From the NCBI GenBank assembly GCA_037447655.1, contig JBBHKE010000905.1, positions 415,473-479,472 of the forward strand: a stretch of 64,000 nt of DNA, in the 5' to 3' direction. The position numbers and the translations under genes were made by a program. Every line of letters begins with the position of its first letter. Positions within the stretch are counted from its first letter, which is position 1. The DNA comes from Zygnema cylindricum (Eukaryota > Streptophyta > Zygnematophyceae > Zygnematales > Zygnemataceae). Of the stretch, positions 1-10,058 are shown one piece after another. The notes beneath the pieces were generated by a model. That model saw only the letters and a list, made by a program, of their open reading frames with translations. It had not been told where the DNA came from and made no database searches.

Positions 1-104
1 ATCCCCCAAAACCTTTTTTCTCATAGAGCTCCTATCATCATACTTTCCCATTATATGAAGCTAGTCCATTAAAGATTAGTACCCTAGAGGGTGGGCCCAT
101 AACC
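1..104 (-). pseudogene. Copia gag 5' end, running off the window
   Basis: The minus strand encodes the start of a Ty1/copia Gag matching the gag of element A (13290 downward), with the conserved stretch around GALCEK/RFWG read from the first 40 bases. The gag ATG lies inside the adjoining LTR. Bases 90-104 are the primer-binding site (complement of GGTTATGGGCCCACC). Only the first 30 or so codons are in the window, so the state of the rest of this element is unknown. Confidence 0.8.
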
Positions 105-1153
105 TGAAACTCTAAGACCTCTTTAAGTCCTCTGAGTGGACAACTTCCAAGAAGCCTCTAGGATAACCCTGACCCCTTTGTGTTTCAGCAAAAACAACTG
201 CCACCTTGGCAGACAATAACTCTGACCACCTTCACTATTGTAAAGGCAAGACTCCCCTGAGTGGATAGCAAAAAGAATCTCTGAATTTGCTCCCCTGAGC
301 AGTAAGTTATGGAGGGTCAAAGTTGGCGTTTTATACAAAAGCTCTCTGGGAGAGAGGGTCCTATCTCCTAATTTTTCTAAGTCCTATCTCTCTTACAGAC
401 TCTATCTACTGATGTACGGAGCCAATTAGATTACAATTCCGTACACAAAAGAACAGCTGTCGATGTACTATCTGTACGGACACTGTACGACAATGTCGAC
501 ACGTGGTATGTCAGGATTCGCTTCCTTAATCCTCGTAGATGTCGCGATCCAATGTAATTCTGCCACGTGTCATCTGATGTGGCGATGACCACAAACCGCC
601 GAAATTCCCTTCCGCGATCTCGGCGTTAATTCCAGTTGTCGGATTACATTCATATTAAATCATAGCCGTAATAAATACATGCGTGGTATTTGTTTCGCTA
701 AAGAAATAACTGTGCGGTATTCGTTTCTTATTCGTACCGTAATCCGTATTTTTACATTACTGGATCTATGTATCCCGTAAATAGTTGCAATTAAATGAAT
801 TATCCTGCCTGATACTGTTTAATTAAATATCAAACTATATAGTACGTAACACTAGTTAAAGACTTAACGGCTAAGGCTACCGGCTACCTGCTGTCTGCCG
901 TCTGGTTGGTACAAGGATCAAATCCAGTGGCCGGCACATACCTTTTAGTAAATAAACCTCTAAATAATATATATTTCCCGTAAACCTCTGGATAGCCTAG
1001 GTAGCCATGGCTCTAGCTCCCTCTCCAATTTCTCAGTGACTGCAACAAGTTCGAGAGTTGGAGAGAGAAGTTAGAGGTAGATTGCCTCGACTTCTTTCTA
1101 TATTTCTATTTAGAGCTAGAAAATACTTTAAATGGACCATTAATTTCTTCACA
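105..1153 (-). repeat. Copia LTR, subfamily 1 (5' LTR of the edge element)
   Basis: On the plus strand it begins TGAAACTCTAAGACC and ends TTCTTCACA, so on the element strand it is TG...CA. It is 1049 bp, the length of both LTRs of element A, and aligns with them throughout. The element's gag start abuts it at 104, making it the 5' LTR. The right flank (1154 on) is the middle of an older copia, so the element inserted there; the partner LTR and target duplication are outside the window. Confidence 0.85.
863..940 (+). other. tRNA-like block, antisense in LTR
   Basis: Plus-strand segment with GGCTAAGGCTACCGGCTACC followed about 30 bases later by GGATCAAATCC, which resembles a tRNA B box (consensus GGTTCRANTCC). 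It lies near the 5' end of the LTR and is antisense to the element. The same block recurs in the other copia LTRs of the window. It does not fold into a complete cloverleaf and is not called a tRNA gene. Confidence 0.55.
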
Positions 1154-2310
1154 AAGTCATTGGAATTTTTTGGCTCAAATCTAATTTTTACTGACTTTGT
1201 ATACTTGAAGGGATCCATAGACTTTCTTTCATCCATAACTGCTAGAAGCTTTACTAATATTATATCTTCCTTTTTTAGATCATAAACTTTGTATCCTTTT
1301 ACATCCTCATCATATCATAATAAGTACCCCAATTTTCTTTTAGGATATAGCTTCCAATTGGACCGATTTATATCTAGACTGAAAACTTGACTGTCGAAAA
1401 CCTTTAAGTGAGATATGTCTGGTTTCCGGCCTGTCCATCTCTCATAAGGTGTTTGGCCTTTTACCACTGAAGTAAGAACTCTATATTTGAGGTAATTAGC
1501 ATAGTTCATTGCTTCGGCCCAAAACCTTTTTCCAATCTTGTTATCTGACAACATACTTCTAGCACCATCACTTAGTGTTCTATTTAATCTTTCAACTACC
1601 CCATTGTGTCAGCATTTTTTTGGAACTATCTTTTGGTGTTGGACTCTATCTTCTCGCAGAAAATCCTCAAACTGGTTAGAGGTATACTATTCACCATTGT
1701 CACTCTTTACTCTCTTGATTGGGATTTCATGGAGTTTTTTGCTCTATGATTTATATTGTCTAAAACATTCGTGAGCCTCTTACTTATATCTCAAAAAATA
1801 CACACTAGAATATCGAGACCAATCATGAGTGATAGGCATCATAAATCTCTTCCTCCTGGGTGAAGGCACTTTGGCCGTTACCTAAATATCTATGCGTACT
1901 AAATCTAGAATCTTTTCTCCATGATAGGTGGTTGTTTTTGGGAATGGTTACCTGTGTGCTTTACCTTGAGCACATTGTTGTAGTCCTAGGTATCGATAGC
2001 ATTCTCCTCGTTCCTCGGAATAGGTGACATGTATGCTTAATTGGTTGCTATTGATGTGACCGTCTCCTTCTCTTTTCCTTTGTCCACCACCTCCCCTTTC
2101 TTTCTCTCCTCCGTTGGAGATGGAGCTGCATCTTTGGTGAATCTGCTTCCTGTAAACCCTGGAGGGATAATAAGACTTGATTGACGCCTCACCCGTCAAC
2201 TCAGTATTCCCCAAGACCTTTTCTCACATCGAGCTCTTGTCATCATAGTTTCCGAGTATATAAAGCTAGTTCCATTGAAGATGGATACCCTAGAGGGTGG
2301 GCCCATAACG
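1154..2310 (-). pseudogene. Copia relic: integrase joined to gag start by internal deletion
   Basis: Minus-strand reading gives the integrase C-terminal part and core (RFWAEAMN, TPYERWTGRKPDISHLKVF near 1315-1554), then the GAG-pre-integrase end (CAQGKAHR near 1950-1965), then abruptly gag sequence (matching element A near 12950). Compared with A, about 1.3 kb covering the zinc knuckle, protease and GAG-pre-integrase is missing at about 1972. Stops and frameshifts are scattered throughout. The gag reading continues to an ATG at about 2330 inside the adjacent LTR. The RT half was displaced by the LTR ending at 1153. Confidence 0.8.
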
Positions 2311-2980
2311 TGTAGCTGTGAGACCTCCATAAGTCCTCGGAGTAGGCAGCTCAAATGAAGCCTCTAAGATAATCCTAAACCCTTTGTGTTTCAACAAAAA
2401 TAAATGTCACCCTCAATGACAAAAACTTTGACCACGTTCATCCTTGTGAAGGCAAGACTCCCCTGAGTCTATAGCAAAAAAATCTCTAAATTTGCTCCGT
2501 GGAGCAGTAAGTTATGGCTGGTCAAAAATGACCTTTATATTTACAAGCTCTCTTAGAGAGAGGTACCTAAATATCATTTAGTCTTGGTCTACCTACTCAC
2601 GACTACCTAGTACTAAACCCTAGTCCAATAGGAACACTGAACAGTACAAGAAGGTAGAATGGGGGATGTACTTATTGTAAGTCTATTGTACGACATAGTC
2701 GTCAAGGTAACACCTCTCAAATTGGGAGCCATGGTTCCTCCTCCCATCTTCTCTGGTATCAAATAATGTGGCGCCACGTGGCAGCGTGTGACGCTATTTC
2801 CAAATGCCGCCAAAAGCTCACTTCGCGTGGCGACTTTAATGCTGGCTGTCCGATCAAAACATGTTTTACATAGTTCAGATTCGCGTACGTGCATAAATTG
2901 TTCCTCTTTGTTAGTTTGGCGTTAATTAGCCGTTGTGTTAATGTTTATATATCTTTAAAATCCGTCCCATGTATATTTTC

Positions 2981-3055
2981 TTAGCGCCTTAATGGTTAAG
3001 GCGCTCGGCTACTAAGAATCCAGAGGTCGCAGGCTCAAATCCTGATTTAGGCAAC
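2981..3055 (+). other. tRNA-like sequence (Leu/Ser-like D arm) in LTR
   Basis: Contains AATGGTTAAGGCGCTCGGC, which resembles the D-arm (A box) of class II tRNAs (Leu/Ser), then a variable-arm-sized spacer and GGCTCAAATCCTG, which resembles a B box and T loop. It is antisense to the LTR carrying it. The 5' acceptor strand does not pair with the 3' side, so a functional tRNA is unlikely; a tRNA-derived internal Pol III promoter is possible. Confidence 0.5.
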
Positions 3056-3095
3056 ATTTTGGTAAAATATCATCTACTTCATAATCTACCACTTT

Positions 3096-3192
3096 CTAAA
3101 TATGGCGGCACCCATGGCATGCCTTTGATCCTCACTCTCTCTCTTTAAAGTATAACTAAAATAAAGAGGTGAACTATTAATTATCTCTTTTC
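3096..3192. repeat. Short dispersed repeat shared with 16634-16726
   Basis: The block beginning ATGGCGGCACCCATGGCATG and running through CTCACTCTCTCTCTTTAAA to GAACTATTAATTA is about 90% identical by eye to 16634-16726. At this site it sits in an LTR just before the usual GGCAGCCATGGCTCTAG motif, so it looks like an inserted or duplicated unit. No coding capacity; origin not recognised. Confidence 0.6.
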
Positions 3193-3385
3193 AACAACAA
3201 GTGCCTGTCTCTATGTGTCTCTCTATAGACAGTATAGGCAGCCATGGCTCTAGCTCCCTCTTCAACCTTCAGTGAGTGTGACAAGTGTGGGAGTTGAAGA
3301 TAGGAGTTAGAGGCAGACTGCCTCTAACTCTTTTCTACATTTCATTTTAGACCTAGAAAATACTAAAAGAACCATTAATTTCTAC

Positions 3386-4653
3386 TTTTAAGGCTGATTT
3401 TAAGCAATAAAAAGAAGAAACTTTACCATGTTGTTGTTCATGATATTATGTTGTGGCAAAAGAGGCTTGGACATGTGCATTTAGATAAGTTGAAAGAAAT
3501 GAAAAAATGTGAATAGTGGAAGGAATTCAGCTTGGAGAAATTGAAAACTTAAGTGACTCCAGTGGTTGTGGTCAAGGTAAGGCACACAAGTAACCCTTCC
3601 CAAAGCAAGCCACTTATAAAAGAGAAACAGTTTAAGACTTGGTACACACTGATATTTGGGGACTGGCCAAAGTGCCTTCACCCGGGGGTAAGAGGTTTAT
3701 GATGAAAATCACTGACGATTTGTCTAAGTATTGTAGAGTGTATTTAAAAAAAAAAAATCACCAGCCCCATAGATTATTAAAGAATATAAAGCGTGGAGTG
3801 AGAAACTAGATCAAAGTGCTATTAAGAGAGTAAGGAGTGATAATAGGGGAGAGTATACATCTAATCAGTTTGAGGATTTTCTAAGAGAAGATGGAGTGCA
3901 ACACCAAAAGACATTTTTTGAAAATCCTAAGCAGAACGTTGTAGGCGAGAGATTAAATAGAACACTAAGTGATAGTGCCAAAAGTATGCTGTTGGATAAA
4001 AAGATAGGAAAGAGATTTTGGGCCGAAGCAATGAACTATACAAATTAACTCAACAATAAAGTTCTTACTTCGGCAATAAAATGCCAAACACCTTATGAGA
4101 GATGGACCGACCGAAAACCAGATGTTTCACTCTAAAAGGTTTTTTGGTAGTCAAGTGTTCAATCTAGACACAGATCATTTAGATTGGAAGTTAGATCCAA
4201 AAGGAAAACCAAGATATCTGCTAGGATATGACAAAGATGTAAAAGGATATGGAGTCTATGATCTCAAGATAGAAAATATAATCCTAGTGAAGCATCTAGT
4301 GATTATGGATGAAGGGAAATCTATAAATCCCTTTAAGCATAAAAGATAGTCAAAATTAGATTTGAGTTAGAGAATTCTGATGACATTGAGCTTCCTAAAT
4401 ATTTAGGTTTATGAGAAGATGATGATCTTGTAGGTACAAATCAGATCGAGAAGAATTAAACTATGGAACCATTAGTATCAACTCTAACCAAAGCGGAAGA
4501 TGTGGTGGAAATAGACCCGAAATCGAGGGACAAGGGAGAAGTCGCAATTTTTTGGAAGAATCCACAAGAGCCATCTATTTTGGCAATAGAGTTTCAGGGA
4601 GGAAGAAAAAGTAGCAAAATACTGCAAGAGAGACAAGTTAACAATAAGGTAAC
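3386..4653 (+). pseudogene. Copia relic (element I): GAG-pre-integrase and integrase
   Basis: Plus-strand reading gives the GAG-pre-integrase region (HDIMLWQKRLGHVHLDKL), the integrase core (HTDIWG near 3649-3670, RSDNRGEYTSNQFEDF near 3832-3880) and the C-terminal stretch DKDVKGYGVYDLKIENIILV (4200-4290), then a linker to VNNKVTT at 4653. Frameshifts and stops interrupt it repeatedly. Both ends are cut: the left by the LTR ending at 3385 and the right by the LTR starting at 4654. RT and RNase H are absent. Confidence 0.8.
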
Positions 4654-5654
4654 TACAATTCTATGTCCTCCATTAGACTACAAAATTTAGGAAGCCTCTA
4701 GGTAGTTTTTAACTAACCCACTTTCAGCCACAAACACTGTTGCCAAAGCAATCAAATTGACAATCTGACTACACCCCTATGTTGTCTGGACTTCCTTGAG
4801 TCCGTAGCCAAAAAATTCACTAAAAACGGCCAACCAGCCGATAAGTTATGAGAAGGCAAAGATGCCAATTTATAAAAACTCTCAAAAGAAAGAGGTGACT
4901 GTCTAAAAAAACTAAGTCATCCTTCCCTCTCACAACCCCTATCTACTACAGTACGATCCAATCAAATAACTCTAAAGCACAAAAAGGTATTACGATTGAT
5001 GTCCTTTCTGTACGGCTTGTGTAGGATAAGACCATTGAGTGGACGCGTGTCCACATGGTACTCGTCTGTATGTTTTCCGGAATTCTCGCGACCAAATATT
5101 ATCTCTCCTCATGGCGCCAGGTCATGCCACGTCCAAAAACGCCAAAGTGACCATTTTACGATCTCGTTGGCGAAATCTGATGTTGGATAAAAACCGACAT
5201 TAAATGTACGCCGTCGAAACAAATGTCCGATTCATTTGTTTCGTGTAGGATCACGTTCGCACTAAATATTAACTAGATCTATGTCCCTTCATTCATATGT
5301 CCCTTAATCCGATCAAAGATCATAATACATTTTAAGTAATTATCACAACCTATGTACTTTAACGAACTCCTACGACTGACTGGTTAGAGCTGACGGCTAC
5401 GCCGCGCTCTGCCGATTAGAGGTTCGAGTCCTGCCAAACTCAGCCTTTTTGTTGAGAGTGACTTATGTCACCTTTTAGTCTTGCCTATGGAGTTGAGGCA
5501 GCCTTGGCTCCACCACTCTCTCTCCTTCAGTGACTACAACAAGTATGGGGGATAGGGGAAAGAGGTCGAGGCAGACTGCTTGCGCTGTTCTTTTCTTTTT
5601 CTATTAAGCTTTTCAGACCTAGAAAAATACTCCATAAATCCAGTGATTTTAACA
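4654..5654 (-). repeat. Copia LTR, subfamily 2 (3' LTR of element J)
   Basis: Plus-strand start TACAATTCTATGTCCTCC corresponds to the decayed LTR end of subfamily 2 (TGCAATTCTGTGTCCTCC in element C), and the plus-strand end TTTTAACA is followed by the complement of the polypurine tract (CTCCCCTTATTTTC). 1001 bp. A tRNA-like block with GGTTCGAGTCC occupies 5371-5443. Confidence 0.8.
5371..5443 (+). other. tRNA-like block with canonical B box, antisense in LTR
   Basis: TGGTTAGAGCTGACGGCTAC resembles an A box and D arm, and GGTTCGAGTCC fits the tRNA B-box consensus exactly. The T-arm can form (five bases each side of TTCGAGT, some GU), but the acceptor stem does not close. Antisense to element J. 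Confidence 0.55.
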
Positions 5655-6447
5655 CTCCCCTTATTTTCTAGTCTAACTTTAACTCATCTTTCAATCCACA
5701 TTTTTCTCTACAATATTTTACCTTGGGAGAGGGCATAGATTTGGTCATCATGTCAGCCACCATTTCTTCATCATACCTATACACAAGATTCACAATTTTA
5801 TTTTCAACTTCTTCCCTCACAGAGCTCAATTTTATGTCCATATGCTTAGCTTTGAAATGATGTTTTGGATTGGCTGCAATCGCAAGAGTAGCCTGATTAT
5901 TACAAAAGACTTCCTGTACTCCCTCCTTGATATAACCCAGTTCTTGCAAAAACGACTTGACCCACATCAATTCTTTCACAGCAGAACAAGAGGCCATATA
6001 CTCAGCCTCCATAGTAGACTGAGCAGCCACCTTTTGTTGCTTGCTGCTCTAAGAGCAAGCACCTTCCCCCACATACAACAAAAACCCAAAAGTGCATCTT
6101 CTTATTGGTACATCCCCATAACTGGCATCACTCCAAGTAGTGATATCAGTGTGCTCCTCTCCCAAATGTAACCGTAAATCTCTGGTTCCCACGAGATATC
6201 TCATGACTCTCTTGGCAGCCTCTCAGTCTCTCTTTCTAGGATCATTAAGACTCATAGTGTGTAATCCAACTGTTGCTGCTATGTCCGGCATAGTATAGTT
6301 AATAATTTAAATTAGACTTCCTACAACCTGCCTTTAAGGGATAGACTTAATAAACCCTCTCTCTTCTGGACTAATTTGATCATCTAAGATTATCACTCCT
6401 CCTACACTTCCATCACTTACTTTCTTCAAGTCAATGGGAGTAGAATA
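5655..6447 (-). pseudogene. Copia element J: RNase H and RT C-terminus
   Basis: The minus-strand frame 5668-6030 encodes the copia RNase H end: STMEAEYMASCSAVKELMWV, then NPKHHFKAKHMDIKLS and VADMMTKSMPSPKVKYC, the hallmark C-terminus of this family. Upstream frames (6031-6440) encode the preceding RT/RNase H connection with stops. The relic is cut at 6448 by the 5' LTR of element B, so gag, protease and integrase are absent. Probably inserted into relic I at 4653/4654. Confidence 0.85.
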
Positions 6448-7452
6448 TGTTGAAATTACTAGATTTATAGAGTACTTTCTAGGTCTAAGTATATAAGTAT
6501 AATAAGAAAAAAAAAAGGGCGGACATCCTGCCTCCACCTCCTCTCTCCAGCCACCATACTGGTTGTAGTCACTGAAGGATATAGAGGGTGGTTGAGCCAT
6601 GGCTGCCTTATTTCAATAGGCAGTACTAAAGAGTGACTTATGCTACTCTCAACAAAATGTTGAGTCCGGCAGGACTCCAACCTCTTACCGGTAAAGTACA
6701 GCGTAGCCGTTAGCTCTAACTAGTTGGTTGTAGAAGTCCGTTAAGATATATAGGGTTTGATACATATTTAAAATTGTACATGGTCTTGAAACTGATTAAC
6801 TAAAATGTGAACAAATGAACATAGAACTAGTTAAATTTTTGGTGGGGACGTCATTTCACACGAAATAAATGATTCAGACATTTGTTTCAACGACCGACAT
6901 TCAATGTTGGATTTAATCTGACGGCATATATCTCTCCCGGGATTGCGTAATGGTCATTTTGGCGTTTATGGACGTGGCATGACCTAGCGCCACGTGGAGG
7001 TATAACATTTGGTCATTGGAATTCCGTGGAACATACGGACGAGTGGAAGGGTGACACGCGTCCACTCACTCGCCTTGTCGTACACATGCCGTACCGATAG
7101 GACATCGACCGTAGTACCTTTATGTACTTTACAATTATTTGATTGGTTTTTATTGCATTAGATAGGGAATGTGAGAGGGGTTAGGACTAAGCATTTTTTG
7201 ATAGACAGTCACCACTCTCTAGGAGAGTTTGTATAAATTTTCATTTTTGTCACCTACTAACTTATAGGCTGGGTGGCCGTTTTCAGTAATTATTTTTGCT
7301 ACTGACTCAAGGGAGTCCACACTGTATAGGGGTGGAGTCAGATTGTCAATTTTCCTTCTTGGGTAGCAGTGGTTGTGGCTTGAAGTGGGTTAGTTAAAAA
7401 CTATATAGAGGCTTCTTGAATTCTGTAGTCCAATGGAGGACACAGAATTACA
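6448..7452 (+). repeat. Copia LTR, subfamily 2 (5' LTR of element B)
   Basis: Begins TGTTGAAATTACTAG and ends CACAGAATTACA, 1005 bp. It aligns with the LTRs of element C. It is followed by a mutated primer-binding site, TGTTACAGGCCCACC (7453-7467), with three differences from the consensus. A tRNA-like block lies on the minus strand at 6661-6732. The 3' LTR of element B is not present. Confidence 0.85.
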
Positions 7453-7868
7453 TGTTACAGGCCCACCCTCTCGGGTGCCCACCTTCAGTGGATCTGGGTT
7501 CATCTAGCCATGATGATGGGGGCTTTGTGTGAAAGACGATACTGGGGTATCGTCAGTCGACAAGTGAAACGTCCACCTTTAGGAACTCCACCACGATTTG
7601 GAGGAGTAAGGTTTCCTGCAACGGCGAATGCTTCAGCGGAGGAGGCAGATGATGTGGACAGTAGTGTGTCCGAAAAGGGGAAAGGGAAGGAGACACCACT
7701 CACTCCTAATGAAACGGCATTGAGAGCGGTGAGCGTGAAGACCGCGGAGAACGATACCCAAATGTGGGAACACGTAAACATAGCTGCGAAAAACTTCATT
7801 CTAAGACACCTCACTCAAGCTTTGGCCACCCCTCAACTTCATATTTACAAGGCCGAGGAGTTGTGGGT
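7433..7868 (+). pseudogene. Element B gag, N-terminal part (split by element A)
   Basis: The gag ATG is at 7433, inside the LTR, as in the other copia elements. The frame carries GALCERRYWGIVS and the domain ending NFILRHLTQALATPQLH. A short deletion near 7505 removes codons found in element C (IYWEAM) and creates stops. Reading continues to GTTGTGGGT at 7868, where element A is inserted, and resumes at 14325. The joined sequence matches element C across 34195-34215. Confidence 0.85.
7864..7868. repeat. Target-site duplication TGGGT (left) of element A
   Basis: TGGGT at 7864-7868 is repeated at 14320-14324, immediately outside the two LTRs of element A. The uninterrupted homologue in element C reads GTTGTGGGTGAGTTTGG, with one copy of TGGGT, which confirms insertion and duplication. 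Confidence 0.95.
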
Positions 7869-8177
7869 TGAAACTCTGAGACCTCCATAAGTCCTCTGAG
7901 TGGACAGCTTCCTAGAAGCCTCTAGGATAATCCTGACCCCTTTGTGTTTAAGCAAAAATAACTGCCACCCTGGCAGACAAAAACTCTGACAAACTTCACC
8001 CCTGTGAAGACAAGACTCCCCTGAGTCGATAGCAAAAAGAATCTCTGAATTTGCTCCCCTGAGCAGTAAGTTATGGAGGGTCAAAGTTGACCTTTTGTAC
8101 AGAAGCTCTCTGGGAGAGGGGGTCCTATCTTCTAATTTTTCTAAGTCGTATCTCTCTCACAGACTCTATCTACTGAT

Positions 8178-8208
8178 GTACGGAACCAATCAGAATTGAG
8201 TTCCGTAC
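8178..8208. promoter_or_regulatory. LTR palindrome around a CCAAT motif
   Basis: Nine-base arms GTACGGAAC (8178-8186) and GTTCCGTAC (8200-8208) are separated by 13 bases; CCAATCA overlaps the first arm's final C. The equivalent site in element G (55710-55740) has GTACGGAGC and GCTCCGTAC, a paired change that preserves the palindrome. A dimeric factor site or a hairpin in the U3 promoter is plausible; function is inferred. Confidence 0.5.
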
Positions 8209-8631
8209 GCAAAAGTACAGCTGCCGGTGTACTTTATGTACGGACATTGTACGACATGGCCAAAATGTCGACACATGTCAAATCCGGATTCGGTGCCATA
8301 ATCTCCTGAGATTCCACAATCCAACGGAATTTCGCCACGCCTCATCCGATGTGGCGAAGGCCACAAACCGCCGGAATCTTCCTCCGCGATCTCGGCGCTA
8401 ATCCCGGCCGTCCGATTAAATTCGGCTTTAATCGTAGCCGTAATAAATACATGCGCGGTATTTATTTCTTTTACGAAACAAATGCGCGGTACTGATTTCT
8501 GTCCGTACCGTAAGTCGTACATTATATATTACTGGATCTATGTATCCCGTAATTCATTTCAGTTAAATGGTTTATCGCTTGTATACATATGTAAATAATT
8601 ATCAAACTATATGCTAGGTAACACTACCGCT

Positions 8632-8710
8632 AGATTAAACGGCTAAGGCTACCGGCTACTATGTGTCTGCCGGCCGGCAGGTACAAGGATCAAATCCTGC
8701 CGCCGGCACA
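8632..8710 (+). other. tRNA-like block in element A 3' LTR
   Basis: ACGGCTAAGGCTACCGGCTAC followed by GGATCAAATCCTG, antisense to the element and about 210-285 bases from the LTR start. Repeated in the 5' LTR at 14036-14112 with no visible change in the core. Confidence 0.55.
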
Positions 8711-8917
8711 TACATTTTAATTAAATATATAAACCCTAATATAAAATTCCCGTAAACCTCAGGATAGCCAAGGTAGCCATGGCTCTAGCTTCCTCTCCAA
8801 TTTCTCAGTGACTGCGACAAGTTTGAGAGTTGGAGAGAGAAGTTAGAGATAGACTGCCTCGACTTCTTTATTTCTTTTCAGACCTAGAAAATACTAATAA
8901 AACCATTAGTTTCTACA

Positions 8918-8930
8918 CTCCCCTTATTTT
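8918..8930 (-). other. Polypurine tract of element A
   Basis: On the element strand the sequence AAAATAAGGGGAG directly precedes the TGTAGAAA start of the 3' LTR. It follows the last pol codons with almost no spacer. Plus-strand primer for cDNA synthesis in this family; the same tract precedes the 3' LTRs of C, D (one change) and G. Confidence 0.85.
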
Positions 8931-10058
8931 CTAGTCAATCTTTAATTTCAGACCACACTTCTCCCTGCAAAAAATTAGCTTAGGGGAAGGCACAGGTTTG
9001 GTCATCATATCTGCTACCATCTCACTATCTGGTCTGTACTCTAAACTGATTATTTTGTTTTCTACTTTCTCTCTAACAAAGCTGAGTCTGATGTCCATGT
9101 GTTTGGCTTTAAAATGGTGTTTAGGATTGGCAGAAATAGCGATCGCTGCCTGATTATCACAAAATATTTTCTGCACACCACTCTTAAGGTGACCAAGCTC
9201 ACCAAGCAAAGACTTGACCCACATCAATTCTTTTACAGCAGAGCAAGAGGCCATATACTCAGCCTCCATGGTGGACTGAGCAATAACCTTTTGCTGTTTG
9301 CTACTCCAACAGCAAGCCCCATCACCCACATATAATACATATCCAGAAGTACATCTCCTCATCGGAGCATCACCATAACTGGCATCACTCCAAGTAGTGA
9401 TGTCAGTATTCTCCCCACCCAAATGCAACCATAGATCTCTAGTTCCTACCAAGTATCCAAGGACTCTCTTAGCTGCCTCCCAATCCTTCTTAGTGGGAGC
9501 ATTTAGACTTCTACTCAGCACTCCTAGAGCTGCAGCTAAATCCGGCCGGGTACAATTCATAAAATAGATTAGACTTCCCACTACTTGCCTGTAAGGAATA
9601 GTTTGCATGAACTTCTGTTCATCAGGAGATAACTCCTCGTCTAAGACTATGACTCCTTCTTCCTCACTCCCCTCACTTCCCTTCTTCAATTCCATTGGAG
9701 TTGTACAACTATTAGCTTTATCCATTTGAAATTTTTCAAGCATGTTCCCTATTGCTTCTTTTTGAGTCAATCTTATAATTTTTCTTTTTCGGTCTCTCTC
9801 TACTTGAATTCCCAAAATATTTTTTGCTTCCCCCATATCCTTCATTTCAAATCTCCCCTTAAGATCGGTTTTCAGTTTATTAATTTTTTCCATTGATTTA
9901 CTTAAAACAAGTAAATCATCAACATAAATTGCAATAAATATAAAACCTTCCTCATCTTCGAAAACATAGATTGAGTGATCTGAGCTGATCCGAATATATC
10001 CTAGACCGGTAAGAAACTCATCAAGCTTCTTATTCCATTGTCGAGGCGCCTGTTTCAA
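8931..10058 (-). CDS. Element A pol, C-terminal part (RT and RNase H)
   Basis: A 375-codon frame that continues pol after a frameshift. It opens with KQAPRQWNKKLDEFL, contains the RT catalytic box YVDDLLVLSK at about residues 45-54, then the connection domain and RNase H. RNase H marks are WSDASYGDAPMRR, STMEAEYMA and FCDNQAAIAI. The C-terminus VADMMTKPVPSPKL is the usual end of copia pol. Relative to element G (AAAGAGATTTAATC) the sequence near 10060 has one extra base, separating this frame from the upstream one; restoring frame by readthrough is not implied. Confidence 0.9.
   Translation of the reverse strand: MKQAPRQWNKKLDEFLTGLGYIRISSDHSIYVFEDEEGFIFIAIYVDDLLVLSKSMEKINKLKTDLKGRFEMKDMGEAKNILGIQVERDRKRKIIRLTQKEAIGNMLEKFQMDKANSCTTPMELKKGSEGSEEEGVIVLDEELSPDEQKFMQTIPYRQVVGSLIYFMNCTRPDLAAALGVLSRSLNAPTKKDWEAAKRVLGYLVGTRDLWLHLGGENTDITTWSDASYGDAPMRRCTSGYVLYVGDGACCWSSKQQKVIAQSTMEAEYMASCSAVKELMWVKSLLGELGHLKSGVQKIFCDNQAAIAISANPKHHFKAKHMDIRLSFVREKVENKIISLEYRPDSEMVADMMTKPVPSPKLIFCREKCGLKLKID

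Larger units (their letters stand above)
2311..3385 (-). repeat. Copia LTR (5' LTR of the 1154-2310 relic)
   Basis: Starts TGTAGCTGTGAGACCTCC directly after a copia primer-binding site (GGTGGGCCCATAAC, 2296-2309) and ends TTAATTTCTAC at 3385. It is a diverged subfamily 1 LTR of 1075 bp. It contains a short block (about 3096-3192) also found at 16634-16726, and an unusually clear tRNA-like block at 2981-3055. Confidence 0.8.
7869..8917 (-). repeat. Element A 3' LTR
   Basis: Plus-strand sequence from TGAAACTCTGAGACC to CATTAGTTTCTACA. About ten substitutions distinguish it from the 5' LTR. It contains the palindrome GTACGGAAC...GTTCCGTAC flanking a CCAAT core (8178-8208) and an antisense tRNA-like block (about 8632-8710). 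Because the gag ATG is within the LTR, this copy also ends with a start codon reading toward 7868. Confidence 0.95.

Noticed and set aside
2981-3055. Possible tRNA-Leu or tRNA-Ser gene
   Set aside because: The D arm looks class II, but no consistent acceptor stem or anticodon arm closes, and it lies inside an LTR.
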